Positions 6,748 to 13,516 are shown, counted from the stretch's first letter. The stretch: DNA of 17,987 nt from an uncultured Collinsella sp. (GCA_900546085.1 URBS01000031.1:1-17987), one strand, 5' to 3'. Notes: generated by a model from the letters alone, not told the origin. Made by a program: numbers and translations.

Positions 6748-7452
6748 TTAACGAGCGGCTCGCTGCGATTTGCGCCACAGCAGATACGAATAGACGTAGG
6801 CGGCTCCAGCTGAACCAAACGCCAGAACCGCAATCACCGCGGCGACGACTTCACTCGAAAGCACGCTACCCGCCACGCCCATCACAATCAGGCCAACGCC
6901 CAGCACCATAAAGCAGGCACCGCCAAAACGCTGCGTACGGCGCCAGTTCTCGGGATCGGCAAGCGCCCAGGGCGTCTTGATACCGAGCGTATAGTTCTGC
7001 TTCACACGCGGCAAGTAGTTGCCTACGCCGATGAACAGCAAACCGACAGCACCGGAAATCAGCACGTTGACCGAACCGACCGCCGGCACCACGCCCCAGA
7101 CCGTAAGCTCTCCCAGCCAGCTTATGGCGCACATGAACAAGGTGAAGGCAATTACGAAGCCCTGATAGAACTTACCCGAGGTTCGATATGCCTCACCTTT
7201 GGGATCGACGCGCGGCACCACGCAGAACATTGCGAGAAGCGCCAGAGGCAGCACGCCGAGCGCGGAGGCCATCCAGCTAGGACCCCAACCGTCGACAGCG
7301 CCGTTCGCGCCCCAGTGCGTGGGAATCTGCGCAGGCAAGCTCGGCATCACCATGAGGTGCGCTACGACATTGGCGACGCACAGAGCGACCAGCGCAATCC
7401 ACACGCGCGACGATACCCCTGTGGGGTGAATGCCCTTGTTTTCGTTATTCAT
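6748..7452 (-). CDS. sdpI: SdpI-family immunity-like integral membrane protein, 234 aa
   Basis: It has both hallmarks of the SdpI family: an N-terminal DUF1648 segment (VMPSLPAQIPTHWGANGAVDGWG, residues about 35-57) and the C-terminal SdpI motif (GNYLPRVKQNYTLGIKTPWAL and ENWRRTQRFGG). About six transmembrane helices are visible. In Bacillus subtilis, SdpI protects cells from the SdpC toxin and, when occupied, sequesters the repressor SdpR. Here the start ATG at 7452 overlaps the end of the sdpR-like gene by eight bases, with AAGGTG as ribosome site, so the two are translationally coupled. No sdpC-like toxin gene is in the window, so the role may be defence against other producers, or membrane homeostasis. 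The symbol denotes family, not proven orthology. Confidence 0.85.
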   Translation of the reverse strand: MNNENKGIHPTGVSSRVWIALVALCVANVVAHLMVMPSLPAQIPTHWGANGAVDGWGPSWMASALGVLPLALLAMFCVVPRVDPKGEAYRTSGKFYQGFVIAFTLFMCAISWLGELTVWGVVPAVGSVNVLISGAVGLLFIGVGNYLPRVKQNYTLGIKTPWALADPENWRRTQRFGGACFMVLGVGLIVMGVAGSVLSSEVVAAVIAVLAFGSAGAAYVYSYLLWRKSQRAAR

Positions 7453-7723
7453 CCTTATCACCTTCATTGTTTGTAAAACCCATAAACCAGCCAATTAAAT
7501 CCTGCATGACGGTGGTGTTTAAGCTGTATACGATGTTTTGGCCATGGCGCTCGTCGGTCACCAACCCGGCGTTTTTAAGCGTTGCCAGATGATGGCTGAG
7601 CGACGGTTTGCTTATGTCGAAACGCTCGGCGAGCTCCCCCGCCGTGCAATTGCCCTCGCGCAGCAGTTCTAAAATGCGCCGCCGCGTTGGATCCGCCAGC
7701 GCCTTAAAACCTTCTCCCGGCAT
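7445..7723 (-). CDS. sdpR: ArsR-family autorepressor, SdpR-like, 92 aa
   Basis: A compact winged-helix repressor: FKALADPTRRRILELLREG, then the recognition region (AGELAERFDISKPSLSHHLATLKNAGLV) and the wing (DERHGQNIVYSLN). It is very close to what I recall of the SdpR group, including the ending TTVMQDLIGWFMGF. The ELCVCDL-type metal site of classical ArsR sensors is absent, as expected for SdpR. The start at 7723 has a strong GAGGAGG site; an in-frame ATG at 7759 lies inside the promoter's -10 and is rejected. It is the first gene of a two-gene operon with the sdpI-like gene, and a putative operator overlaps its own promoter, so autorepression is likely. Confidence 0.88.
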   Translation of the reverse strand: MPGEGFKALADPTRRRILELLREGNCTAGELAERFDISKPSLSHHLATLKNAGLVTDERHGQNIVYSLNTTVMQDLIGWFMGFTNNEGDKDE

Positions 7724-7757
7724 AGAACCTCCTCTCGCTATCTCTCGCAACGTGCAC

Positions 7758-7787
7758 ACTATACTCGATATTTAGATGTTTGTCTAA
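7758..7787 (-). promoter_or_regulatory. Promoter and putative operator of the sdpRI-like operon
   Basis: Minus-strand -35 TAGACA (7781-7786) and -10 TATAGT (7758-7763) with 17 bases between. An inverted repeat TTAGA-N6-TCTAA (7772-7787) covers the -35 and spacer, and a further TCTAAT copy lies at 7791-7796. The position fits an operator for the ArsR-type repressor encoded downstream. The promoter is seen directly; repressor binding is inference. Confidence 0.65.
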
Positions 7788-7810
7788 TTATCTAATAGCA
7801 ATGTTATGTA

Positions 7811-7839
7811 TAGAACATTCGTTCGTTTTTAGATACAAT
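7811..7839 (+). promoter_or_regulatory. Putative promoter of the small hydrophobic peptide gene
   Basis: -10 TACAAT (7834-7839, five of six consensus bases) with a weak -35 TAGAAC (7811-7816) at 17-base spacing. Transcription would start near 7846, just at the 11-base element that is complementary to the 3' end of the same transcript. Confidence 0.5.
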
Positions 7840-7862
7840 GGGTCCAGAAGCAGATGGGCCAG

Positions 7863-7883
7863 CTCCCTCTTCCCAAGAAGGAG
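7863..7883 (+). promoter_or_regulatory. Hairpin sequestering the peptide's Shine-Dalgarno
   Basis: CTCCCTCTT (7863-7871) pairs with AAGAAGGAG (7875-7883) at eight of nine positions across a three-base CCC loop. The 3' arm contains the ribosome site, seven bases before the ATG at 7891. Buried ribosome sites of this kind are common in type I toxin mRNAs. Confidence 0.65.
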
Positions 7884-7890
7884 ATGGACT

Positions 7891-7977
7891 ATGAGTATTA
7901 ACGATGTCCTGACGTTGTTGTTGCTTGTAATCGCGGCTGTGGAGCTCGGCATCCACATTGGAGGTCGAATGAAATAG
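7891..7977 (+). CDS. Holin-like hydrophobic toxin peptide, 28 aa (putative type I toxin)
   Basis: The peptide begins MSINDVLTLLLLVIAAVELG and ends HIGGRMK: a short polar start, a single transmembrane helix (about 6-21) and a basic tail. This resembles the Hol_Tox (putative holin-like toxin) peptides of Gram-positive bacteria, which start M-(S/T)-x-x-(E/D)-x-L-x-L and are 25-35 residues long. AAGGAG seven bases upstream gives a strong ribosome site that is buried in a hairpin. The reading frame is open upstream to 7780, but that extension crosses the putative promoter and has no ribosome site. A convergent antisense RNA is predicted over the 3' region. Predicted action is membrane insertion and depolarisation when translated in excess. 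The family call rests on recalled pattern plus architecture. Confidence 0.65.
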   Translation: MSINDVLTLLLLVIAAVELGIHIGGRMK

Positions 7978-8003
7978 CCGCCCCCGCGTAATGCGAAGAC
8001 GGC
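7977..8003 (-). terminator. Hairpin, candidate end of the antisense RNA
   Basis: GCCG (7977-7980) pairs with CGGC (8000-8003); inside, CGC (7985-7987) pairs with GCG (7993-7995), with an internal loop CCCC/AAGA. On the minus strand it is followed by a moderately T-rich TATTTCATT. It overlaps the peptide's stop codon. Confidence 0.4.
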
Positions 8004-8034
8004 CACTTCTCACGCTACAAACGTGTTTGGGAGT

Positions 8035-8060
8035 TGGCCAACCCGCTGCAACGGGTGCCA
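8035..8060 (+). terminator. Hairpin, candidate 3' end of the toxin-like mRNA
   Basis: TGGC (8035-8038) plus ACCCG (8041-8045) pair with CGGGT (8052-8056) plus GCCA (8057-8060), with a two-base bulge and a six-base loop. Pyrimidine-rich TCTGCTTCATCTT follows. An alternative fold pairs GGCCA (8001-8005) with TGGCC (8035-8039), so the 3' region may switch between structures. Confidence 0.4.
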
Positions 8061-8068
8061 TCTGCTTC

Positions 8069-8097
8069 ATCTTATGCGAATCACTGCCTCATTTCAA
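8069..8097 (-). promoter_or_regulatory. Antisense RNA promoter
   Basis: Minus-strand TTGAAA (8092-8097) and TAAGAT (8069-8074) separated by exactly 17 bases, one of the best consensus pairs in the window. No open reading frame on the minus strand explains it; it points into the 3' side of the peptide gene. Confidence 0.65.
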
Positions 8098-8134
8098 CAA
8101 GCCCCTAGGGCTCAAATGGAATCGCGATAATACC

Positions 8135-8140
8135 TATAAT
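8135..8140 (+). promoter_or_regulatory. -10 element of the tcdA-tatD pair
   Basis: Perfect TATAAT 45 bases before the tcdA start. No good -35 at 16-18 bases (TCAAAT at 8112-8117 is poor), so an activator or an alternative contact may be needed. Confidence 0.5.
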
Positions 8141-8184
8141 GGCGATAGCTAAAACACGATTCGCTTCCCCATCGGAGGATGTCT

Positions 8185-8982
8185 ATGACCGAAACCACAG
8201 CCGCAACTCCCAACGAGACGCGCGATGCCAAGCTCGAGATCATCATGGGCCGCGAGGCACTCGACAAGCTCGCCGATGCCACGGTGCTGGTACTCGGCTG
8301 CGGAGGTGTGGGCTCCAACTGCTGCGAGGCACTCGCCCGCGGCGGCATTGGTCATTTTGTAATTCTGGACAAGGACATCATCGCGCCCAGCAATATCAAT
8401 CGCCAGGCCATCGCCTTTCATAGCACCATCGGCAAGCGCAAGGTGGACGTGATGGAAGCCATGATCAACGACATCAATCCCGCTGCCACCGTTATCAAGC
8501 GCACCGAATACCTGCTGAGCGACAACATCGATGATTTCTTCGCGAGCGTTTTGGAGCAGACGGGCGGCAAGCTCGACTACGTCGTCGACGCCATCGACAC
8601 CATCTCGGCCAAGCTCACCATTGCCAAATATGCTCAAGATCACGACATTCGTTTGGTTAGCTCTATGGGCGGGGCCAACAAGCTGCATCCCGAATGCTTG
8701 CGTTTTGCCGATATCTTTGACACCGTGCGCGACCCCATGAGCCGCATCATGCGCAAAGAGTGCAAAAAGCGCGGCATCAAGAGCCTGCACGTGCTGTTTA
8801 GCTGCGAGGAATCGGTTAAAACCCAGCCCCGCGACCCTTCCAACATCCACGAGCGCACCGAGCTGGGAACCGCGAGCTTTATGCCGCCCATCATGGGCCA
8901 GATGATCGCCGGCGAGGTTATACGCCAGATCAGTGGGCGCGGGTGCGAGCGCGTGCGCGCCGACGGCCAGCGCCTAGATTAA
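8185..8982 (+). CDS. tcdA: tRNA threonylcarbamoyladenosine dehydratase TcdA (ThiF/E1-like)
   Basis: A 265-residue ThiF/MoeB-type adenylating enzyme. It has the nucleotide-binding loop LGCGGVGS (37-44), the DxD-type strand end VILDKD (59-64), and the NxNRQ motif (70-74) with the Arg used for adenylation chemistry. A VVDAIDTISAK motif follows, typical of the TcdA/CsdL/YgdL group. The length matches TcdA (about 268). TcdA uses ATP to cyclise t6A at tRNA position 37 to ct6A, strengthening decoding of ANN codons. Two ATGs lie six bases apart; the first (8179) directly abuts GGAGG, so the second (8185), with proper spacing, is chosen. It is probably co-transcribed with the TatD-family gene 14 bases downstream. 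Confidence 0.9.
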   Translation: MTETTAATPNETRDAKLEIIMGREALDKLADATVLVLGCGGVGSNCCEALARGGIGHFVILDKDIIAPSNINRQAIAFHSTIGKRKVDVMEAMINDINPAATVIKRTEYLLSDNIDDFFASVLEQTGGKLDYVVDAIDTISAKLTIAKYAQDHDIRLVSSMGGANKLHPECLRFADIFDTVRDPMSRIMRKECKKRGIKSLHVLFSCEESVKTQPRDPSNIHERTELGTASFMPPIMGQMIAGEVIRQISGRGCERVRADGQRLD

Positions 8983-8996
8983 CGAGATGTGCCGCA

Positions 8997-9779
8997 ATGA
9001 CACCGCAGTTATTTGACGCGCACTGCCATCTCGATTTAATGGCTCGCCCGGACGCCGTTGCCGACGAGGCGACGGCGCTGGGCATGGGTCTCTTTGACTG
9101 CGGCGTCGATCCGCGCGACTTCGCAAGCGCCAACAAGCGCGCCCGTAGCCGTTCAAACATCTTTGCCGGCATCGGCCTCCATCCCTGGTGGCTCGCCGAC
9201 GGACGATGCGGTGCCGCCGAAATCAATCTGCTTTGCAAGGTCGCCGCACAAGAGCGCTTTATCGGCGAGGTCGGACTCGACTTTTCCGCGCGCTGTGCCG
9301 GAAGCGAGCCGCTACAAACACAGGCGCTCGACCAGCTCTGTAATGCACTCGTGCACTATCCTCTTGCCGGGCGCGTGATATCAATTCACGCTGTTCGTTC
9401 GGCAGGAACCGTACTGGACGCCCTTGAGTCATATGGATTACTCACCCCAAGCCCCAACTCCCCCGCCATCATCTTCCACTGGTTTAGCGGCACCTCGAAC
9501 GAGTTCGACCGTGCGCGAAACGCAGGCTGCTATTTTTCCGTGAACGAGCGCATGCTCGCCACCAAGCGCGGACGCGAATACGCCCGACAGATTCCACTCG
9601 ACCGTCTACTGCTCGAGACCGATGCGCCGGCCGAGCCAAACACGGAAACAAGTGCGCAGTCGCTCATCAGATCGCTCACAAGGACCTCGATGCGCATCGC
9701 CTCGCTCAAAAACTGTGACGCAAAGCGCATCGAGTCGGCAGTTTTAGCAAATGCGCACTCTGTTTTTGACCTTCGCTAA
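8997..9779 (+). CDS. TatD-family metal-dependent hydrolase, 260 aa
   Basis: All TatD metal ligands are visible: HxH (His9, His11 in DAHCHLD), Glu91 (GEVGLD), His131 (SIHAVRSAG), His161 (FHWFSG) and Asp209 (LETDAP). The length is typical for this TIM-barrel family. Members act as 3'-5' exonucleases or endonucleases on DNA and RNA; some are D-aminoacyl-tRNA deacylases, so the exact substrate is unclear. The start at 8997 is chosen because the protein begins at the expected strand with the HxH motif; its ribosome site is weak (AACGAGATG), which with the 14-base gap suggests expression with tcdA. Extending upstream to 8943 would overlap tcdA and add a Arg-rich tail. Confidence 0.87.
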   Translation: MTPQLFDAHCHLDLMARPDAVADEATALGMGLFDCGVDPRDFASANKRARSRSNIFAGIGLHPWWLADGRCGAAEINLLCKVAAQERFIGEVGLDFSARCAGSEPLQTQALDQLCNALVHYPLAGRVISIHAVRSAGTVLDALESYGLLTPSPNSPAIIFHWFSGTSNEFDRARNAGCYFSVNERMLATKRGREYARQIPLDRLLLETDAPAEPNTETSAQSLIRSLTRTSMRIASLKNCDAKRIESAVLANAHSVFDLR

Positions 9780-9780
9780 C

Positions 9781-9829
9781 CCCTGTGGCAAAAATGCCAA
9801 GGGACATGCGAATCGTACAACGCAGTCCC
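9781..9829. terminator. Two hairpins between convergent genes
   Basis: CCCT-g-TGGCA (9781-9790), AAAA loop, TGCCA-AGGG (9795-9803); then GGGAC-a-TGCG (9801-9810), ten-base loop, CGCA-GTCCC (9821-9829). The two share bases 9801-9803. The tatD gene ends at 9779 and the kinase gene at 9858. Strong T runs are absent, except for five Ts on the minus side of the second hairpin. Confidence 0.45.
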
Positions 9830-9857
9830 TATTGATAGGCAGTGCAATTCGGCAGCA

Positions 9858-11375
9858 TTACACCAATTCGTGCATGAGATCACGGTTGCGCGCATACAAT
9901 TCGTCAAAGATATGACGGCGCGACGCATATAGCTCGTGGGCAGTCATATCGGGCACGATTGTTTGCGCAACGCCAAGGACTCGGGCGAGTTCATCCCATG
10001 ATGCATAGGCGCCACCTGCGAGAGCTGCCATGATGGCATCACCGAAGCATGCGCCCACCGTAACCTTGGCAACCGAGACCTCGCGCCCGCATACGTCGGC
10101 GATAGCTTGCATCCAAACTGGATTCTTGGTTCCACCTCCGACAAGCATAATGCGCCCAATTGTCAGTCCATGCTCTCGCTCGATAATGTCGACATGGGAT
10201 GCAACGGTATACGCGACGCCTTCCAAGGCGGCGCGAACCATATGGGCTCGCGTATGCCTTCCGGTCAGGCCAAAGAAGACGCCACGTGCCTCGGGATCGT
10301 TGAGCGGAGTACGCTCCCCCGCAAAGTACGGCAGACACAGGAGCCCATCGGCACCCGGCGCCACATCGGCGGCATCATGCGCCATAACCGAATATGCATC
10401 GTGGCCACCGTGGCCCTCGGCCTCTACGGCGTCGCGATACAGCTCTTGGCGCAGCCACGATGTGAGCGCACCCGCCGTATTGGTCCCCGCGCAGATCCCG
10501 TAAGTTCCGGAAATAATAAACGTCCCTGGCCACAGGCGGGCATCATCGATCATATGATCAGCTAGGTAGATGAAATACGCCGTACTCCCCAACTGAACCA
10601 TCATATCGCCGGGACGGAATACACCCGTCGAAATGGCCTCGGCACCAGAGTCGCCCGTTCCCACCAAGACAGGTGTCCCTGCCACGAGCCCCGTCGCCTC
10701 AGCCGCGCGCTGCGTAATCACCCCGGCAATATCGGTAGCCGACATTACCTCCGCCATCTGGTCAGGCCGGCAGAAACGAGCACATTCCCGAGCATCAACC
10801 TTCCAAGTGTAGCGATCGTATAGGGGAAGAAAATCCTCCGCCAAATAACGGTCCACCGTAAAACGCCCCGTCAACTTCGCGCACAGAAACGATGACGCCG
10901 TCAGGAACTTCGCAGCACGTTCGTGTACCTCGGGCATATTCTCCTTAAACCACAAGATCTTGGGAGCAATATCTGACGAACACGGATCGTGCCCGAAAAG
11001 CTCGCGTGCGCGATCTGACCCATATTCGGAAAGAAGCTCGTCAATCTGCGGCTTCGAACGTGCATCGACTCCATATAAAATCGCGGGCGCCAGCGCGTTG
11101 CACTCGGTATCGACCGGCACGCAGTCGCAACCCAATGCGGAAAGGCCCACGCATCCGATCTGCGCCGCATTAACCCCCGATCGCACCACCAGCTCGCGCG
11201 ACAAGCGGCAAAAATCGCCCCACCAAACTGCCTCCGCATCATGCTGGTACCATCCATCACGCGGGTTGTCCGTCTCGTGTCCACAAGAGGCCTGGCAAAC
11301 GATGTTGCATCGATCATCGATTAAAACGCCTTTAGAGGCACTTGTCCCAATATCAATACCCAGATAGAACGCCAT
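9858..11375 (-). CDS. FGGY-family carbohydrate kinase, xylulokinase-like, 505 aa
   Basis: The N-terminal phosphate-binding strand GIDIGTSASKG (6-16), QHDAEAVWW (45-52), catalytic Asp242 in VGTGDSGAEA, and the C-terminal LVGGGTKNPVWMQAIADVCG block (as in XylB) place this in the FGGY kinases. Length fits (about 490-510). The reaction is ATP-dependent phosphorylation of a free sugar or polyol; D-xylulose is only one possibility, because members act on ribulose, glycerol, fuculose and other substrates. It is the last gene of the right-hand cluster: six bases after the BtpA-like gene, with its ribosome site GGGGAG inside that gene's end. Position beside a BtpA/SgcQ-family gene suggests a carbon source other than xylose, as no xylose isomerase is present. 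Confidence 0.85.
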   Translation of the reverse strand: MAFYLGIDIGTSASKGVLIDDRCNIVCQASCGHETDNPRDGWYQHDAEAVWWGDFCRLSRELVVRSGVNAAQIGCVGLSALGCDCVPVDTECNALAPAILYGVDARSKPQIDELLSEYGSDRARELFGHDPCSSDIAPKILWFKENMPEVHERAAKFLTASSFLCAKLTGRFTVDRYLAEDFLPLYDRYTWKVDARECARFCRPDQMAEVMSATDIAGVITQRAAEATGLVAGTPVLVGTGDSGAEAISTGVFRPGDMMVQLGSTAYFIYLADHMIDDARLWPGTFIISGTYGICAGTNTAGALTSWLRQELYRDAVEAEGHGGHDAYSVMAHDAADVAPGADGLLCLPYFAGERTPLNDPEARGVFFGLTGRHTRAHMVRAALEGVAYTVASHVDIIEREHGLTIGRIMLVGGGTKNPVWMQAIADVCGREVSVAKVTVGACFGDAIMAALAGGAYASWDELARVLGVAQTIVPDMTAHELYASRRHIFDELYARNRDLMHELV

Positions 11376-11381
11376 AGGTGC

Positions 11382-12191
11382 CTACTCCCCTCGCGCCGTG
11401 CGAGCGGCAGCCATAAAACGAGCTACCCGCTCAACATCAACCGGGGCATCCAGCTTTCCATCGCGCTTTAAGCACGTGCCGACAAACGCGCCATCGTAGT
11501 AAGCAAATACGTCAGCCACGGTATTTTCGCGACAACCGGTGCCACACACCACAGGTACTTGGCCAACACGCTCGCGGACCTCATCGGCAAGCTCGCCCGA
11601 AGCGCCGCGACCGGCAGCCGAACCGCCGATGACCATCGCATCCGGTAGGCAATTAAAGAGAAGTGAATCGGCAATGTCCGCAGTCGTGCGGTCGTTGAGA
11701 TAAACCTCCCCCTCGCTCGTGATGAAGTGAAAAAGCTTGAGGTCGTCCAAGCGCAGCGCCGCCTTGCGACGCATGGTGTGAGCGAAATCTCGGTTAATCA
11801 GCCCGAGATCACCGGCCCAGGCACCGCAAAAATTGCAGCGCGTGAACCGCGCATCGACGGCAGCGCACAGCTCGATTGTGGTATCGCCATCGTAAATAGC
11901 CTCAGCTCCCCAAGGAGTCGACAGATCATGGGACAGAGCCCCGATTACATAGCCCATCGATGCAAGGGTTGAGGGAGAAACGTGCTGCTCATAGGACATC
12001 GAGAGCTCATTGGTAATCAAAATGCCATCGACACCGCCCTGCTGCAACGCCTCGAGATCGCGCTTGGCGGCTTCCACGACCCGTGACACGCTTCCGCCCG
12101 GGTAATACAGCGGATCGCCCGGCAGAGGACGCAGGTGCAGCATTCCGATAACCGGCTTTTCGGTCTTGAACATCGAGGTTAGAAACGACAT
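11382..12191 (-). CDS. BtpA/SgcQ-family protein, 269 aa
   Basis: Starts with the family signature KPVIGMLHLRPLPGDP (12-27), then GGVDGILITNE (52-62) and the C-terminal AYYDGAFVGTCLKRDG with PVDVERVARFM. BtpA/SgcQ proteins form a TIM barrel. They were first linked to photosystem I assembly in cyanobacteria, but in heterotrophs they sit in sugar operons (E. coli sgcQ), where the reaction is undefined. GAAGGAG nine bases upstream supports the start. It is 33 bases downstream of the YjbQ-family gene and directly precedes the FGGY kinase, so an aldolase- or isomerase-like step on a sugar phosphate is a reasonable guess, not shown by sequence. Confidence 0.88.
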   Translation of the reverse strand: MSFLTSMFKTEKPVIGMLHLRPLPGDPLYYPGGSVSRVVEAAKRDLEALQQGGVDGILITNELSMSYEQHVSPSTLASMGYVIGALSHDLSTPWGAEAIYDGDTTIELCAAVDARFTRCNFCGAWAGDLGLINRDFAHTMRRKAALRLDDLKLFHFITSEGEVYLNDRTTADIADSLLFNCLPDAMVIGGSAAGRGASGELADEVRERVGQVPVVCGTGCRENTVADVFAYYDGAFVGTCLKRDGKLDAPVDVERVARFMAAARTARGE

Positions 12192-12224
12192 AACGTGCTC
12201 CTTCTCAGGGTCATTGCAGGGACG

Positions 12225-12659
12225 TTACTCCCCCAGCACCTCGACGTACACTTTTCGCTTCTGCGGACCGTCAAACTCCGCAAGATAGATGTTCTGGGCA
12301 CCTCCGCACACGATGTGGCCATCTTGGACGGGAAAGAAGCAACTGTTTCCACAAATCATGCTCTTGATATGCCCACAGGAGTTGTTACCGGTGGCTCCAT
12401 AGCTCGGCAGGAAGTGTGCATGCGCATAGGGGGCATCGAGTGGGGCGATGCGATCAAGCGTCTCCATAAGATCCGTCTCCACGCAGGGCAGCCCCTCGTT
12501 TACCACGATTCCGCAGGTCGTATGCGACAAAATAATCGCCGCCAAGCCATTCGTCACCGAGCTGCGTTCGATGGCAGCGTGCACGTCCTCGGTAATATCG
12601 ATGAACTGGTCCGGAGCAGTCGATAGATAGCTCAATGTCTCGAGCGTCACCATGTTCAC
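12225..12659 (-). CDS. YjbQ/UPF0047-family protein, 144 aa
   Basis: A single-domain YjbQ-like fold of typical length (about 140). Visible family features: SHTTCGIVVNEG (45-56), PYAHAHF (78-84) with candidate metal/phosphate His residues, GHIKSMICGNSCFFPVQDG (96-114) and AQNIYLAEFDGPQKR (121-135). The usual GTWQ reads GGAQ here. YjbQ shows weak thiamine-phosphate synthase activity in vitro; its true substrate is unknown. The GTG start at 12659 overlaps the upstream stop by four bases (GTGA), which favours coupling; an ATG at 12653 in the same frame is an alternative with better spacing to AAGGGG. Being embedded in a sugar operon suggests it acts on a phosphorylated intermediate. Confidence 0.85.
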   Translation of the reverse strand: MNMVTLETLSYLSTAPDQFIDITEDVHAAIERSSVTNGLAAIILSHTTCGIVVNEGLPCVETDLMETLDRIAPLDAPYAHAHFLPSYGATGNNSCGHIKSMICGNSCFFPVQDGHIVCGGAQNIYLAEFDGPQKRKVYVEVLGE

Positions 12660-13516
12660 TCATCCCCTTCAAGAAAACGCAGGGCATTACCCCAGTAGAG
12701 CCTTTCTCGCGCATCATCGCGCATGGGCACGGTATCGAGCGCCCGCTTGAGTTTGAATGCACGGAAGCGCGGCGTATTGCTGGCGAACATCACTTGGTGC
12801 GATAGCGCGCGCTCATACCACAGCGGCCCCATATCGACCGTGAAAAGACGCTGCATCATCTCCTCGGGCGAATCGATGTAAGTGATAGAGGTGTCCGCGT
12901 AGCAGTTGGGATACTTGAGCAGCATCGCCACGGTCTCGCGCACCCAGGGCCAGCCAAAATGGGTCAAACTAAAACGCACATTTGGATGCGTTGCGATTGT
13001 GTGCTCAAATGCAAGCGGGTTACTGCGCGAGAGCTCTGCGCCCGGCTCCCAAGACATACCGGCATGGAAAACCACCGGCTTGTTATGGCGCTCGCACAGT
13101 TCGTAAAGCGGCTCGGCCACAGCATCATCGGGGGCAAAACCCTGCTTTGCAGGATGCAGGCAAAGCCCCTTTGCCCCCAACTCGGTAAAGGCGCGCTCCA
13201 ATTCGTCTGCGGCACCGCTCACCTGCGGGTCTACGCTCGCAAATCCCCACAAACGATCGGGATGTGCGGCAACCAGCATGGCAATCTGGTCATTGGTGCC
13301 AAAGTGCCCTCCGCATGCCGTGGTTACATCGAGCGGCATGAGCACGCTCTTCTGCACATCGCAGACGTCCATCTCGACTTGAAGCTCATCCCAATCCATG
13401 GGGCCCATATGCCCCATACCAAATTCTCGTGACCAAAAACCGAATCCATCAGGCTCATCACCCGGCGTACAGATCTCGCCGTAGAGCATAGGATGGACCA
13501 ACATGTCGATAACCAT
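12656..13516 (-). CDS. Amidohydrolase_2-family protein with atypical metal-site residues, 286 aa
   Basis: A TIM-barrel of the amidohydrolase_2 group (decarboxylases and lactonases such as ACMSD). It begins MVIDMLVHP, where the usual HxH after Asp reads LVH: only His8 remains. His151 (VVFHAGMSWEP) and His186 (LTHFGWPWVRET) are present. The late active-site Asp, normally in FGSDxP, reads FASNTPR with Asn247. The enzyme may therefore bind one metal differently or work without one; this appears to be a subfamily trait rather than decay, because the fold is otherwise complete (GFASVDP, GLCLHPAK, YADTS). The start at 13516 has AAAGGAG seven bases upstream. It overlaps the YjbQ gene by four bases. 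It may hydrolyse or decarboxylate a product of the neighbouring kinases; the substrate is unknown. Confidence 0.82.
   Translation of the reverse strand: MVIDMLVHPMLYGEICTPGDEPDGFGFWSREFGMGHMGPMDWDELQVEMDVCDVQKSVLMPLDVTTACGGHFGTNDQIAMLVAAHPDRLWGFASVDPQVSGAADELERAFTELGAKGLCLHPAKQGFAPDDAVAEPLYELCERHNKPVVFHAGMSWEPGAELSRSNPLAFEHTIATHPNVRFSLTHFGWPWVRETVAMLLKYPNCYADTSITYIDSPEEMMQRLFTVDMGPLWYERALSHQVMFASNTPRFRAFKLKRALDTVPMRDDARERLYWGNALRFLEGDE

Larger units (their letters stand above)
7970..8062 (-). ncRNA. Predicted antisense antitoxin RNA, convergent to the toxin peptide gene
   Basis: The promoter at 8069-8097 would start an RNA near 8062 reading leftwards into the 3' untranslated region of the peptide mRNA. 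A hairpin at 7977-8003 followed by TATTTCATT on the minus strand could end it near 7970, giving about 90 nt that overlap the toxin mRNA's 3' part by perfect complementarity. This is the arrangement of txpA/RatA, bsrG/SR4 and related type I systems. Both ends are estimates (within about 10-20 bases). No reading frame is proposed. Confidence 0.5.
7847..8068. repeat. Terminal 11-bp inverted complement around the toxin-like transcript
   Basis: GAAGCAGATGG at 7847-7857 is exactly complementary to CCATCTGCTTC at 8058-8068. Given the predicted start near 7846, the first 11 bases of the mRNA could pair with its 3' end. The same sequence also lies at the predicted 5' end of the antisense RNA, so the antisense RNA and the mRNA leader share bases that can bind the same target. 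Coordinates span both arms. Confidence 0.7.

Noticed and set aside
5574..6911. Long plus-strand open frame opposite ettA (445 codons), and 4878-5537 likewise
   Set aside because: Antisense shadow of a high-GC gene; Val/Leu/His/Gly-rich translation with no ribosome site or family resemblance, while ettA on the other strand is unambiguous.
8075..8134. A second gene on the minus strand driven by the promoter at 8069-8097
   Set aside because: No open frame with a start and ribosome site follows that promoter before the toxin-like peptide gene, so an untranslated antisense RNA is the simpler reading.
9781..9803. Hairpin past tatD as a riboswitch or regulatory RNA
   Set aside because: Position between two convergent stops makes transcription termination a sufficient explanation.
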